The notes below the pieces were generated by a model. The model had not been told where the DNA came from. It saw only the letters and a program-made list of their open reading frames with translations, and searched no databases. DNA of 64,000 nt from Beaufortia kweichowensis (lineage: Eukaryota > Chordata > Actinopteri > Cypriniformes > Gastromyzontidae). Shown here one piece after another: positions 34,101 through 47,125 of the stretch. The number at the start of each line of letters is the position of its first letter. Within the stretch, counting starts at the first letter, position 1. A program made the position numbers and the translations under genes. Location: positions 8,546,716 to 8,610,715 of the forward strand of contig CM032808.1 in assembly GCA_019155185.1 (NCBI GenBank), in the 5' to 3' direction.

Positions 34101-35466
34101 TGAATCTCTTTTTACACCATTGCTTCAGCGTATGGGTGGGGTGTTAACTGCTCGATTAGGTGGGGCAACAGGAACGCAGTTTACAATAACCACAACGTAT
34201 TATTGTTTGTGCATAACTGCAAGTAATTGACACTATCCAGCTCATTTTTATGATTACTTTTTTCCAACCTGTAAGTTTCCTTGAAATCTTGTACTCTGAA
34301 TAAATCTTTATATTAGATATCATAGTCATTTTTATCTTTATTACAACTTTATGAGCTAAAAATTTTATTTCTAAAAACATAGGGAATTAGTTTCACATCA
34401 TGCTGTATTGCAGTTGAGTCATGGTATCATATCCAGTGTGGTTATACAATCTTTACAATGCCATGTGATTAATGACTGAACAATGATTAAGTTCACATGT
34501 GGGACCGAATGAAGAGATAAAGAAGGAGGAATAATGTCATTTACCATCATAAACTGAGAATTCCTTTAAGTGCATTGTAAAATATGTGAGGACATTTATG
34601 GTGTCTTGGAGTGACATAAGCCTTTTCCTTACATTAGAGCTCTGTTTAGACACGACACCATTACATTACACAAACTATTATAGAGTCTGTTTGATGTGTT
34701 CATGGTTGCCTTCATTTGAACAAGCACAAACCCTGAGGTACCAAGATTCGGGTGGGAAAACCATCTTTTTCGAGCTGGCACACTTTGGTTATATTGTCCT
34801 AATATAATTGGTAGTATTCTGCTAGAATACCATCGTCATTGCTGGCATCTCACATTTGTGTCCAAACAAGCCTCTTCAGGACCACGATCTGTTTGGCTGT
34901 CAAGTTAGTGACAGGTCAAAGAACCAATCAGATAAGAGTTGTCTTTACTTGCTAGCTCTGTTGGCAACTTATTGAGAGGTGTGCCAACAAAAAACAAAAT
35001 GTTTAGTTAGCTTTTATGGTCCTAATGTGAAATGTCCCAATTTGAAGTAAACTTGCATTTCTACTGTGTTTACTTCCAGCATTTTATAATATTTATAAAG
35101 AGCACACTATTATTTCTGTACACGTTTTTGTGTACCTACTATATTTTCCCATAATTAAACAGATACAGTATACCACAATTACCTGATTTTATCTTCATTG
35201 TAGAGAATAAACAAAGTAATAAAATACACAATTTTAGAAGAAACATTTTTTCACTAATTTGAAAAATCAGCTCATTACAAAAGTTTAACATTTATCTAAA
35301 CTAAACTACCTGACACTGAGGTAGAAACACAAAATCACTGGATTTTAAACATACTGTGGTTAACAGAATCCGTATTAAGACTTGATGTATCCTCCTTGTC
35401 TTTTAAAGACTTTATTCCTTTCCCTTTATTCTTCTGTTCTCACCATCTGTGTGTGTCTCTCTGCAG
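31116..35466. other. Spacer and probable 5' UTR intron of capg
   Basis: No coding exon was recognised in this 4.3 kb. A possible non-coding first exon of capg lies near 32230-32331 (listed separately). The rest is AT-rich sequence without recognised repeats. Confidence 0.5.
32230..32331 (+). promoter_or_regulatory. capg: Candidate capg promoter and first non-coding exon
   Basis: An ETS-type site in CAGGAAGTGAC (32233-32243) precedes a segment ending in a strong donor (CACAAG then gtaagt) at 32331/32332. The capg coding exon at 35467 begins with a splice acceptor one base before its ATG, so an upstream leader exon must exist. This is the best-looking candidate but is unproven. Confidence 0.3.
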
Positions 35467-35467
35467 A

Positions 35468-38400
35468 ATGCTTCCATTTCAGGCTGCACCTGGACAGTTT
35501 AAGGAAGAGGTGAGACAGCCGGGACTCAGATGTTGGCGAGTGGAGAAGATGAAGGCTGTTCCTCTGAATGCTGCTGAAGTGGGGGCGTTCTTCAACGGTG
35601 ACTCCTACCTCGTGCTGGAAAACCGGGGTGAGCAAGGAGCAGATCTTCACATGTGGATTGGTGAGATGATTTTGAAATACAAATTTTTGTCCAATCAGAT
35701 GCTTCTTATACTAAGAATATCTTGCCCAATTAGCAATACTAAATACAGTAAAGTCATGTTTTATGGCTGTGGTGTAAACTAAAGCTTATTGACTGTAATG
35801 ATTAAAAGGGGACCTTCAATACGCCCCTCCTGACATATACGAATTTCCAAATCAAAATCTCAAAACAGTGTCGGTCTATTTTATTTAATCTATATCACGT
35901 GACTCATGTCAGGATCGTTCACATGGGATGATAAAGCAGCATGTCTGCCGAGTTAAACTGATACGCTTGATCAGATCCTCGAATGTGTCCAACCAAGTCT
36001 GAATGAGTAAACATAAAGATGCAATAGAACAAATGGAAGGAAGGGATAAAGAGGGATAAGTCCCAGAGGAAAAAGGGAAGGGCGGGTGTTTTCATAGGTC
36101 ATTAATGTTTCAGGAGACCTGTGACAGGACCGAAGTTAGGCCCATTGTTATATTGTGTATCCGCTGCTTTGGGTAACACTAATCTGGTTGTCAACGCAAT
36201 GTGAGGCCATTCCAACTATCTTCTCCAGGGCCTTCTCAATAACCATCCCGCATCCATATCCCTGGTCACGGTGTCTCCAACACTTTCATATTATTCATTC
36301 ATGAACTATTTTTCTAACATTCTGTTTACTATAAGTATTTAAAACCTCTCCAACTCAAAATTTTCTATTGACTTCTAATCTTCCATCTTTAGACTTTCAT
36401 CTAAATTTTACAATTGGCTCAATTGTAAATTGTATCAACAGTTTTTTCCCTAAACTTAGAACTTTAAATAAGTTAAGTTTCACATTATTTTCACATTAAA
36501 AAATATAAATTTGAGCCCCATTTAGTACACTATGGCATCACCCCCGTTTTATTAAATGCACATGGTGTACTAAGTGTCAAAAGTTTTTGGTGTTCTGTGC
36601 CACAAACTGTTTTGCATTTAGGTCTAACAGCTCAACTTTGGTTTACCAACCCAGAAACTGTTGATCTGTGTTTAGAGACAGAGGAAGTGGCGTCTTGGTC
36701 ACATATCACATGGTTCAGAATTGTGCAAAATTGCAGTAGTGTTAAGACGCAAGTGTTTCCAGTGACATGATAGATAGATAGATAGATAGATAAGTCTACT
36801 GTGTGTATTTTTGGCACTGATGTTATACAGCAAAGATTCATTTGTGAAGACTGAAAAATATGCATCTTTATTTTCTCTGTCTCTCTTACAGGCGAGAAAT
36901 CCTCTCGTGATGAGCAGGTGGCCTGTGCCATGTTGGCCACACAGTTGGATAACTTCCTGGGTGGAGATCCTGTTCAACACAGGCAGGTTCAGGGTTATGA
37001 GTCCCCAGAATTCATGAATCTCTTTCCTCGAGGTGTGAGTTACAAGGTGAGATGTGTGAGAACGTCAACCAGCAACATATAAGAACACTGTCACGTGAGA
37101 GAACCCACTTCCTGGAGGCCTATAAATACACTGAATGTATTACACAAGAAACAAGTGAATACATTGTGGCAAAAGGAAAATAATTGTACTGGTACAAAAA
37201 AAATCACCACAGTCCTTATTTTTAGTATTAAAACCAGTGACCATGAAAACAAATATGTGGTGTAATCTATACCATTCACCTTGCGGTTACCTTTAAACAT
37301 TCAATCAAGCTACTGGTTTCTCTTGTTAGAGGTGAGTTGTGAAAGTCTCAATCTTTAATTAAAAAAAGTTGTTTTATCTGAATGATAGCTGCAATTGTGA
37401 TAAATATGCTGTGGTGAGCAACCTTTACTTATATACACTAAGGCATACAAAAGCTAACAGGATAAGCCTTTTTAGCAGTATAGTTAGACTTAAAATGCTT
37501 TAATGCAAAGTAATGTAAGTGTTCCTGTAGATCAGGTATTGTGTTAGCAATGCAAAGGTCATGGGTTTGTTTCTTAGGAAACACACATACTAAAAACTAG
37601 CATAAATGCTATTTTTTAACTGAGTGCCAGTGTTTTATTGTTGATCACTTTAATTTGTCTTTCACAGGAGGGAGGTGTGGAGTCTGGCTTCAGGAAACCA
37701 CCATCTGGATCTAATCTGATTCAGCGGTTATATCAAATCAAAGGGAAACGAAACATCAGAGCCAGGGAAGTGGAGCTCAGCTGGCAGAGCTTTAACAAAG
37801 GGGACTGTTTCATACTCGACCTAGGCGAGGTGTGTGTGTGTGCTGTTTGATTAAGCTCATTTGTAAATTTGTATGTAAGTTTAGCAGTTATGCTGTATAT
37901 GTGACAGTGAATGTAACATGTTGTTTGATGGCACTTAAAAGTGTATATGCTTAAAAACCATGTTTATTTTTCAGACGATTGTGTCATGGATCGGCTCTCA
38001 AGCAAACATCTTTGAGAAGCAGAAGGTGAGGGAGATCGCCACTCTTATAAGAGACACAGACAGACACGGCAAAGCCCAGATCACTAACGTCAATGAAGGA
38101 GAAGAGACACCGGACATGCTACAGGTCAGTGTATCAGGTCGGGTCAAATGAATGTTGTTATTTTTTTATCACGTCGGTGATGAGCTGTAAATGTATTGCT
38201 GTCTTCCTGTTTGCCCAACAGGTTCTTGGTCCAAAGCCAGAGTTGAAAGAAAGCACTCCAGAAGAAGACAGCCAAGCAGATGTATCAAACTCCGCCTCCC
38301 TTTACAAGGTACCAAACTCGCTTATAATTAAGTCTGAAGGTCGTGTTTATCAAACTAAACAGTGAATCAGACTATTTTAGACAGACACGGAGACTAGCTG

Positions 38401-38984
38401 ATACTAGTAAATCTCATTCTTTAATGGTTCTCCTTTATAAATAATAATTTAAATAATGTCAGGTTTCAGATGCAACAGGGTCAATGAAGTTGACCAAGGT
38501 GTCTGAAAAAAGTCCATTTGCCAAGGACTTGCTGGTACGTGACGACTGCTTTATCCTGGACAACGGGGCCAATGGAAAGATCTTTGTTTGGAAAGGTTAG
38601 AGAAATAATCAGTTGTATTGTGTTCACCTAATTTAATAACACCTAAAATATAATTGAAATGGTATTTTTTGTATTTAACAGGAAGTGGAGCCAATGCAGA
38701 TGAGAAGAGAGCCGCTCTGAAGATGGCGGATGATTTTATCAGTCAAATGAATTACCCCAAAATGAAAACACAGGTGTGTATTTGTCAATTTTTTTCGTTT
38801 GGATTGGATATTATAAAACAACTTATTTGTTAATAGCTTCATAAAAAGAAAAGTAAAAATATGTTTGTAAGTAATAATCTAAGCATTATAATCTAAGCAT
38901 TTTTTGTGTATTTTATAGGTGGAGATTTTGCCACAGGGCAGAGAGACTGTTATCTTCAAACAGTTTTTTCAAAACTGGAATTAA
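35468..38984 (+). CDS. capg: Macrophage-capping protein CapG (gelsolin family)
   Basis: It caps barbed ends of actin filaments in a calcium- and phosphoinositide-dependent way without severing them, in cytoplasm and nucleus. Eight coding exons with consistent phase give 345 residues (human CAPG 348): 35468-35660, 36892-37046, 37668-37829, 37975-38124, 38222-38308, 38463-38595, 38682-38773, 38919-38984. Three gelsolin repeats can be seen, with family text GDSYLVLENRG, HMWIGEKSSRDEQ, GGVESGFRK, GDCFILDLGE, LYKVSDATG and DDCFILDNG. The end, VEILPQGRE followed by FKQFFQNW, matches the CapG terminus. The length and three-repeat layout separate it from gelsolin, villin and scinderin (six repeats). 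The first coding exon starts at an acceptor, so the 5' UTR is split. Fish may have two capg genes; which one this is cannot be told here. Confidence 0.95.
36770..36792 (+). repeat. Short (GATA)n tract in capg intron 1
   Basis: Five to six tandem GATA units in the first intron between capg coding exons. Confidence 0.9.
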
Positions 38985-39384
38985 AGCACCACATTGCAAT
39001 GCATGATCCATAAACCTTTTCCAACCAGTAATCAAAGAGAGACTGTAATTTACTAAAATAAGGGATTACATATTATATACATACTGTATGTACAGTTTAT
39101 TAAGATCAGAATGTTTCACAGAGGGTTGCCGTAATAATGCATACAGCAATTAATTGGTGTTTATCTGTTAACATTTTTACTTTAAAAGTTGTTTATATTT
39201 CAATGAATACACATTTTAAGGAATACTCATTTTTTGTAACACGGCAAGTCCGTGTTACAACCACAAACCCTTGAGATCCTGCTTGCAAAATAATGTTACT
39301 AACCAGTTTTCAAGCCAATATGCTTTTTCACAAGCCCTGTGAAAACATTTTTTACTCATTTTGTGTATGTAACTGCAGCATGGC

Positions 39385-39390
39385 AATAAA
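39385..39390 (+). terminator. capg: Candidate capg poly(A) signal
   Basis: AATAAA about 400 nt after the capg stop. Other weaker signals exist between the stop and this point. Confidence 0.35.
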
Positions 39391-39654
39391 AATGCAAATG
39401 CAACAACAAAGCAATGAATTCTGGGATTTTTTAGCACAAAGACACAATTTTTTGCTAATGATCCTCATTAGATAAGATAGAATGACACAAATAATGTTAC
39501 CTAGCAACAGTTATGGGTTATTGCATGTTATCAGGAAAAAAAAGATAAATTATCACTGTTGGTACCATGGTTTACATTAGCTATTGGATATTAACATGAA
39601 CACCTGCTTGGCACGAGAGTCGACCTTCTTTATATTTTAATAATGGCAATGTAT

Positions 39655-39712
39655 GAATTTACATTTATTTATTTTGCAAATGCTTTTATTTAAAGCGACT
39701 TACAAATGTGAT
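39655..39712. repeat. Dispersed teleost repeat fragment
   Basis: The text TTTGCAAATGCTTTTATT followed by TAAAGCGACTTACAA is a diverged copy of a motif spread widely through teleost genomes (consensus resembling GCAGACGCTTTTATCCAAAG). Only about 50 bp is recognisable, and its parent element is not clear from this window. Confidence 0.55.
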
Positions 39713-40332
39713 TTGATTTGAATGATTGATGTTTAAGTGAGCTTTTACCCTGGCTAAAACACATCAAAATAGCCTTATTCCAGTGTACGTAACAAAGTGA
39801 TAAATTGTTTAAAATAAGACTTATGCATATCTAACATTTATCTTATAGAATAAAATGAAATATATTATCATTATAAGGAAGAATACAATCAAACTAACTT
39901 TTATAAGCAATTACATGACCTACATTAGTCTAATCTTCCAGATTTTATTATTTGTGCAGTCTTTTCCTCAATTTGATAGTTATCTAACCTGTTTACAGTC
40001 ACCAGTGAGTAAGACAACCACCCATATCTGCTATCTAACTGGCTTGCAATAACTAAAGTACGATAGTACATGTATTATTTATTAACGTTAATTATTAATA
40101 GATTATTTAAAACCGAATTAATATCCTATCAAACATAAACGCTGCCTTATGTGCATATGTCTATATGTTCTTATGTTCATACATTAAATTAACTCAAAAA
40201 CATGACCTCTTTTCACTGGAATCCTGCTATTTTTACTATGGTCTTAATGATGCTGGGAATAACAATTACACGTTAACTGTTATAAACCAGGTTTAAAGTT
40301 CAAACTACGTTGGCAGTAAGGAAAAACAATGT

Positions 40333-43300
40333 ATGAGAGCGCTCCAATCCTCAGTTCTAACTAATGCCTCAAGCGCTCAACATCGCACTTCATCATTCAT
40401 ACTGGGTAAGTCTCATTTGTCCTGTATTTTACACCATGCATAGTATTTATTATCTAGAAGTTGCCATTACTGAAACCTTAGTGACTAATATGATTAAATG
40501 CAATATTAATAGAAATTATAATAGTCATTATTATTTGGTAAAATTGTTGATGTTTTTTACTGTAATATTTCATTAACATGTAATTTTGAGATATACTAAT
40601 TATCAGTGAAAATGTATTGGAATTTGTTTGTTTTATTCCTCTAAAAGTTAATATGCATTGATGTTACTGTAGTTTGGAGATTTAAAATAACTATAATATT
40701 TTGATTATAAGTAAAATAATATGATATAAATAATTATATAATATAAATTATAAGTAAAAAAATCCTCTTTTACAGTAGAAGAAGAGGAAAAGCCACACAA
40801 GATGAAAAGCATCATGAAAGACAAAACGCGAAGTAAGACTTCTACAAATGTTTAGCAAACAGTACATTACACATAATACACCTGCTATACATACTCAGAT
40901 GAATTCATGTGAATTAAAATGTGTAATTATTTATACACCTACAACCATTCTAAAGTTATGAGTCACTTAAATAAAATAATTCTCTTGACCTTACAAACCC
41001 TTTCTGTGAAAATTAGTTATAACTGTGTAAACATTATAGTTTCTTTTATTTAAAAGCTAACATTTTATTCAATAAAAAGCAGCAAATAGGACAGCAAATA
41101 CAGAACACCTTCAGTAGTGTTTTAAAAGTTGATCAAATGTCATTAGGATTAAATTTTAGACAAAGGGAGACTACTAAGATATAGCAAGTTTTGAAGGATT
41201 TCTTTAGTCACTACATAATTCCAGTATTTACAAATGTGTATATCATAATATTAATGAAACTACTATTATTCTACAGTGTGTAAAACGAATAGTAATTGAG
41301 TGACCCTAAACTTTTAAATGGTAGTGTATATAGTGAGCAAATTTAAAGCTATTATGTTTAGAGGGTATGTTAAGGAAAATATGTTAAAAGAAAATATCTT
41401 TGGAATATAACCATTTTCTGACAGTAATATTTTATTTAATTTTTTTTTTGTAAATATATAAATCATAGTAGTGTATGAATTATGAATATGTGCGTATATA
41501 ATTCCCATTGTACGCTTATTTCTGATCTACAAAGCACAAAGATAATGTGCACTTCATAATTTCTACTCATTAATATAACTATTTATTTCAAAAAGTCAAA
41601 ACTCTTTATTTTTCCTCTTGCTCTACAGAAGTGACTCATTTTGAGATGCAGAGTCACTCCATCGGTGCAGTGCGTTGGACACTACCTGAGGCAGATGTTC
41701 AGGTTCATAGCTCTGCTCCAAGCAGCCCCTTCAAAAACTGCAGCGCTCCCTCCACCCGCTCACAGGTAACCATTAACCTCACTGCTGCTCTGGTAAACAC
41801 GGAGTCAAGATAATAAAATCATCCTCCATAATATAAAGAAATTGTAACCTTCTTACCAACAGGCTCACATATTATAACAGTAAATCACATTGGGGTCATG
41901 ACACATCACACACTTACATAAATACATTTTGTGTTTTCCCAGCAAAGGAAACGTCAGCAGGGCTTAAAGGACCTCCAAAGTTTGCAAGAGTGCGTCAAAT
42001 TCATCAACCATTGGAAGGAACAGGTGGCACAAGTTTGTAAGGTATGCCACAATATATTTGTACTATGTGTTTTCTAGTTGTGTTTGGGATGAATTTCTAA
42101 CAGTCAGAAAGTTTATCAGAATGTGCTCTTTATTTAATGTACATTAGATACGTCAGGGAAACTAGTGTTTTTCACTTGGATCTTACAGCATATCCAATTA
42201 AATTAAAAAAAAATTCTCATCATGGTCTTTGCATTGTATGTTTTAAAATAGAAAGTAATCTAGAAAAGTATTTGTTCATTCACTTAGCAATTAATGTAAT
42301 TCTATGTAATTCTAAATATAAATTACATAGAAATATGATGATGGAAAAGTCCATGCCAGACAGACATGTTGGATATTTGATTAACTAATTTGTTTTTACA
42401 ATTCTTAGTTATAATTACAAAAGATTAGTAATTTCCCAGTCAACATCCCTGTGCGTGCAGACTTTGGGTTTTATAGCACATACTGTAATATGATAAGCGT
42501 TCCCATGAGGGACGTGTACCACATCAGCTAATTTTAAAAAGAATTGACACATTTTATGGAGCCCAGTTTCACTGATAAAGACAATGTATCTGTGTTTGAT
42601 AGAGTCTGCATTTGCAAACAAATATAGAGACTGACAAACCTTATCACAACAGTTAAGTCTTGCACATATATGAGGAGGTGGGCTTCAGCTTGATGATAAT
42701 ATTGATTATAAGATAATATTGACTGCAAAAAATATCTGTTGTTTGTTTTTTTGTTATTAAATAGAACTATTATAAATGTAGATAGCCAGACCACAAACTC
42801 AGTCTTCAAAACAGAGTTTAAATATTTCTGAGAAGTTAGCCAATGAATGAACGTCTTACAGTCACCTCTGCATATTAATCTGGGACAGGAGAAGAGTATT
42901 TTAACATAAAAATGACTAACTTTAAGAGGACACATGTATACACGCGTGATTCACAGGAGGGGAATGATGCTGGTGAAGGGTGCAGCAGATGGGCAGAGCA
43001 GCAGACAGACCCCAAAACCGAACGCAGTCTTGAAGAAAGTCGCAAACTGATTCTGCAGTGGACCAGTGAACTCCAAAGTGTAGACAAGGTGAGAAAAGTG
43101 CCTTAAAAGTTGAATATCATACTATTCTGGAATAAAGTTGAACTAAAATCACATGAAAAACATGTTTAAACTAATGATTTTGTGTGATTTTGTGTAAACC
43201 CTAGCTAACTAAAGACCATCCATGGATGAAGGAGAGGTGTGATGAAGAAGAACAGGAGGACACAAAACAAGATGTGGATCAGAATGAGATGCTTGAGATG

Positions 43301-45930
43301 AGAATCATGGAGTGGGCCAAAGAGATACAGATTGTGTCAGAGGTAAGATATCAAATATTATAATTTACATAAAGATCTGATCTTAGAATTTTGTGTAGTC
43401 ATCCTAAATGAAAATTCTGTTATGATTTATTCACCCTCATGTTTTTCCAGTATTATTTTGATGACATTTTTTCTATTATAATTCACAAGAAGAGGTGTTT
43501 AAGAACCATTGTCATTGTCTGCTATTACAATAAATGGTGCTTTCAAGTTTTAATAAGGACATAAAAGCCCATTAAAGTGGGCTATATTACAAATCTTCTG
43601 TACTCATATGCTATCTTTGCCCGATGTGCAGAATGATTCTTGAGTCATTCATTACTCAAAATCAGCAACATTCTGATTCACGTACAAAGTCAGATTATGA
43701 TTCAGAAAACTAGCCTGAATCAATTCTTTGGACTCACTGACCTCTGTGATCACTGACTTTCTCTCGAAAACGCATTTAAAACGCTTGTAAAATGGCATGT
43801 TTAACAGTACCAGTAAATTGAACAAATGTTAAGGCTAAGATAACGCAGTGTCATAAAAGCTTACTGTATGTTTGAATGCAGAGCTGTGGAGTGCTGGGAG
43901 ATGAGCTGGCACAGATGCTTCGACTCCTGGGATTGAGGAAGAAGAAGCTGGTGTGCATCATGCCACTACTGGAGTTCATCACCTGGAGTTTGCTGAAAGA
44001 GGACAGCAAGGTAAAAAGATTTTGCATGCACCTCTTGATTTCACTTTTACTTTTGGTCAAGAAAGTCCAAAGTAAAAGTAATGTTAGCATACAGCTATTG
44101 AATATGTGTAATATTTTGCAATATTGTGGTTCTGTATCATATTAAGAAAACATAAAAATTAAATTTCTTCATTAAATAAACATCTAAGCCCTGACTTTAC
44201 AATATTTATAAAAGCACTGTGCGTATTACGGACAGCAATAAAGCAATAAACATAGTTGCTCAGGAGATACGATAGTGCTGATACAATTTTATTGAGGGAT
44301 GAGTGGGAAGTTTACTTCATTCTCGTTAGGTAAAGAGCAGAAGTTGACAGAGAATCATTGAATCAGAAATATTAACTTTTGAACCTATTTCCAGATCTGA
44401 CGTGTCATGTATGTTGTGCCCTTTTAACCTCAATGTATATGAAAAACAGGTTTATAACACCAATGTGTTTTCTATATGTTTATGTATATATTTTTGTATG
44501 TCTTGTAGAGCATCGTTCCTCATCTGTGGCTTTCAGCTAAACAGCGCACCTGGAAAGCTGGTAAGGGATTCTAAATTTAATATATTATATAATATTATAT
44601 GTAATCTATCTATTTATCTTTATTTCTTTAATTATCACATTCATTTTACAAAATATGACACTACACTAACTAAATAACACTCATCATTAACTCTAATGCA
44701 ACGATTACTTTTCATTTTTCTTTTCTGAAACAGGCATGCCAAGATACATCCCAAATTCAGGTAACATAATCAGAACATTCAAAAAGACCACACTAAGTAC
44801 ACACTGAGTTCAAATAATTATTAGATATCAGATTAAGTAATTAATACAAATTCTGAGCAAATATGTGACCCTGTCTTTGAAAACCCAGCTAAAGTAATTT
44901 TTCTATTATTTAGTGTTTTCCTACATAATATAAAGAACATTTGGTTAAAATATAACCTTTATATGTTTAATATTGAGAGAGTAAGATTATGTCAAATATT
45001 CAAATTATAGTGAAATTAATAGGTGAAATCAAACTTTCATACTTGTTATCTCAGAATTTTAATTTTAATTTTAGACTTTGGTTTTCACAAACAGGGTTGT
45101 ATATTGAGAGAAGCTTTACCTTTGCATGTTGAGTTTCCTTCTTATCTGGTGTATACAACTATGCTCACAATACAATACACTAATTACACTAATACAATAC
45201 ACTAATACACTAATTATTTTTATGAAAATATATTTTTTTACATGTTTTACAGTCTGGAGCTGGATTGTCAGTGCAGCAGGTAAGTTGTATGTTTAAACAT
45301 TACCCCACCCACTTCCTCCTGACATCATATGCTACTGTAATAATATCTGTATTTTTTAAAGTCTTTGCCTCTTTTTCTCAAACAGTTGATGTAACTCTTG
45401 ATCCCATGACCAACCACCCTTGGCTTCAACTCTCTGATGATCAGAAGAAGGTTCAGGAGGGTCTTAGAGAGGCCGATCTGCCCTACAATCCTCAGCGCTT
45501 CGACAGCTGGCCCTGTGTGTTAGGCTGGCAAGGGTACATGAGTGGACGCCATTACTGGGAAATGAACATTGCAAACAACGGTTACTGGAAAGTGGGGGTG
45601 ACTACTGCTTCCTCGAAGAGACATGGTCGCTTTCCAATGATTCCATCTAATGGTTATTGGGTGCTTTGGCGCAGCACAAGACAGTTCTTTGCCTGCACCA
45701 ATCCGGAAACAGCTTTGCCGCTTTCTCTGGCGCCTCGAAGGATGGGGATCTACATTGATTATGAGGAGGGCCAGATTTCTTTCTACAACGCAGAGAACAA
45801 GTCACACATCTACACCTTCACTGGACACTTTAATGAGAAGCTGTACCCTTTCTTTGCCCCGTTGGATGGTAGGACCCTCATAACCATTTGGTCTCCTAAG
45901 GAACTCAGTAGTGAAGCAAGGCAGAATTAA
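40333..45930 (+). CDS. Unrecognised helical protein with C-terminal PRY/SPRY (B30.2) domain
   Basis: Eleven phase-consistent exons give 471 residues: 40333-40405, 40776-40832, 41629-41765, 41943-42041, 42957-43088, 43205-43342, 43882-44010, 44509-44560, 44734-44760, 45253-45279, 45386-45930. The last exon (about residues 291-471) is a complete B30.2 domain with the TLDP, YWEMN and IDYEEG signatures. Such domains usually bind protein partners. The two 27-nt exons just before it resemble the mini-exons of TRIM and butyrophilin genes. No RING, B-box, signal peptide or membrane segment is visible. Residues 90-255 are mostly helical, and four neighbouring phase-0 exons each end in an Ile-x(1-2)-Trp helix. 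The ATG in exon 1 was chosen because it keeps frame into exon 2; an alternative start is Met34. I do not recognise the family beyond B30.2. The exon chain is well supported; exon 1 is less sure. Confidence 0.8.
40934..41329. mobile_element. MITE with inverted ends in an intron
   Basis: The left end (ATACACCTACAACCATTCTA) and right end (TTTTAAATGGTAGTGTAT) are imperfect reverse complements. They match the ACACTACCATTCAAAAGTTT-type ends of a DNA transposon family common in zebrafish. It spans about 400 bp, non-coding, between exons 2 and 3 of the B30.2 gene. Confidence 0.65.
43401..43446. mobile_element. Terminal fragment of MITE family B
   Basis: AAATGAAAATTCTGTTATGA followed by TTTATTCACCCTCATG matches one end of the family seen at 51773-52040. 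It sits in an intron of the B30.2 gene. Confidence 0.5.
44864..45101. mobile_element. MITE family A, copy 2
   Basis: It begins TGTGACCCTGTCTTTGAAAA and its reverse complement matches the copy at 12034-12297 along both ends and the interior (for example the CACCTATTAATTT and CAATATTAAACAT segments). It sits in an intron of the B30.2 gene at 40.3-45.9 kb, just upstream of a 27-nt exon. The ends have diverged more than in copy 1. Confidence 0.8.
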
Positions 45931-46559
45931 AAGAATTAAATTTTTCTATTTAAACATCTATACCTTAACAAATGATTCATAATATGTACAAAGTTGGTCA
46001 TACATCTTTAAATCTCTAAGAGCAAACAAAACTAACAAAACTCAAAAACAGACCTTTTTATTGAGAGATCTCCATTCCATGTTGGGCTGGATCCATTATA
46101 TAACCCATTTCAGCACACAGTAAATCACAGATTACTATAGTTTATTGATATTTAACTGCATCATTTGCATAATTGTGTCATCTATATAGATATCTAGTCA
46201 CTTATATAATATATCTGCATGTTATATTGTTTAAAGGGTGGGAGCGTTACGTCTCTGTGTTTTTTCTTTCTCTCTCCTCTTTCTTATACTGTCTCTTTCA
46301 TAGGTGTTATTGTGTGTTCATGTATTTAAGTATGTTAAAGCACAATTATTTAATAGAAATAACATAAACTTCATCAGTACATTCATTTATTTCTCTAAGT
46401 GTTACTAAATAGAGCATTTAATAACATTGATTCCATAACCATCCTAATACATTAATAAGACATCAGCACTGGGATATTTATGACATTAATGTTTATGTGT
46501 AAATAATGCTTATTAAAAATATAACCATTCTATTTTTTATAAATGTTCTGGATGATTGT

Positions 46560-46565
46560 AATAAA
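46560..46565 (+). terminator. Candidate poly(A) signal of the B30.2 gene
   Basis: AATAAA followed by a GT-rich stretch (GTTGTCATGTGTTCAC), about 630 nt after the stop codon. Confidence 0.4.
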
Positions 46566-46974
46566 ACACAAAACACAGGTTGTCATGTGTTCACTTTTTG
46601 TTTATTTCATCATCTGTTTTCTTTTTTTGAAAAATGAGCAGCAACCATACGGTAACGAGTTATTAAGGATTTTCTGTTGTAGCACCGCCTGAAATAGGAA
46701 AATTTTAATTTAAAATGGAGATATGTGTTTTGTAGGGCAAGTATTCATGATTCAGAGGAAATTAGAATTTTGATTCTAGCCTAAAACTCTCACAAATACA
46801 ATATGGTTCTAGCAATTCATACTTGATTAAACCTAATTATTTAATTTATTGGTTATTTAAATTCTAACTTATTTTTTATGGAACTGACTTGACTATAGAG
46901 TTGACTATAACGGCTTTACTGTTTAGTCGACTACTTGACTAGTCTTGCACATCGCTAATTGAAACAGTGCCTCA

Positions 46975-47125
46975 TACCCCTACTGAGCAAGCCAGAGGCA
47001 CAGTGGCCAAGGGCAACAGTGGCAAGGAAAACTCCCTACAATATATTGATGTAGGAAGAAACCTTGAGAGGAACCAAGACTCAGTAGAGAAGCCCATCCT
47101 CCTCTGACCGGCACATTTGAAAATA
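46975..47125. repeat. Conserved dispersed teleost repeat
   Basis: It contains GTGGCAAGGAAAACTCCCTA, GAAGAAACCTTGAGAGGAAC and CCCATCCTCCTCTG, a block repeated almost unchanged through many teleost genomes. It often gives spurious open frames (one of 65 codons on the minus strand here). Its class is not settled by this sequence; a SINE-like or MITE-internal origin is possible. Confidence 0.75.
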
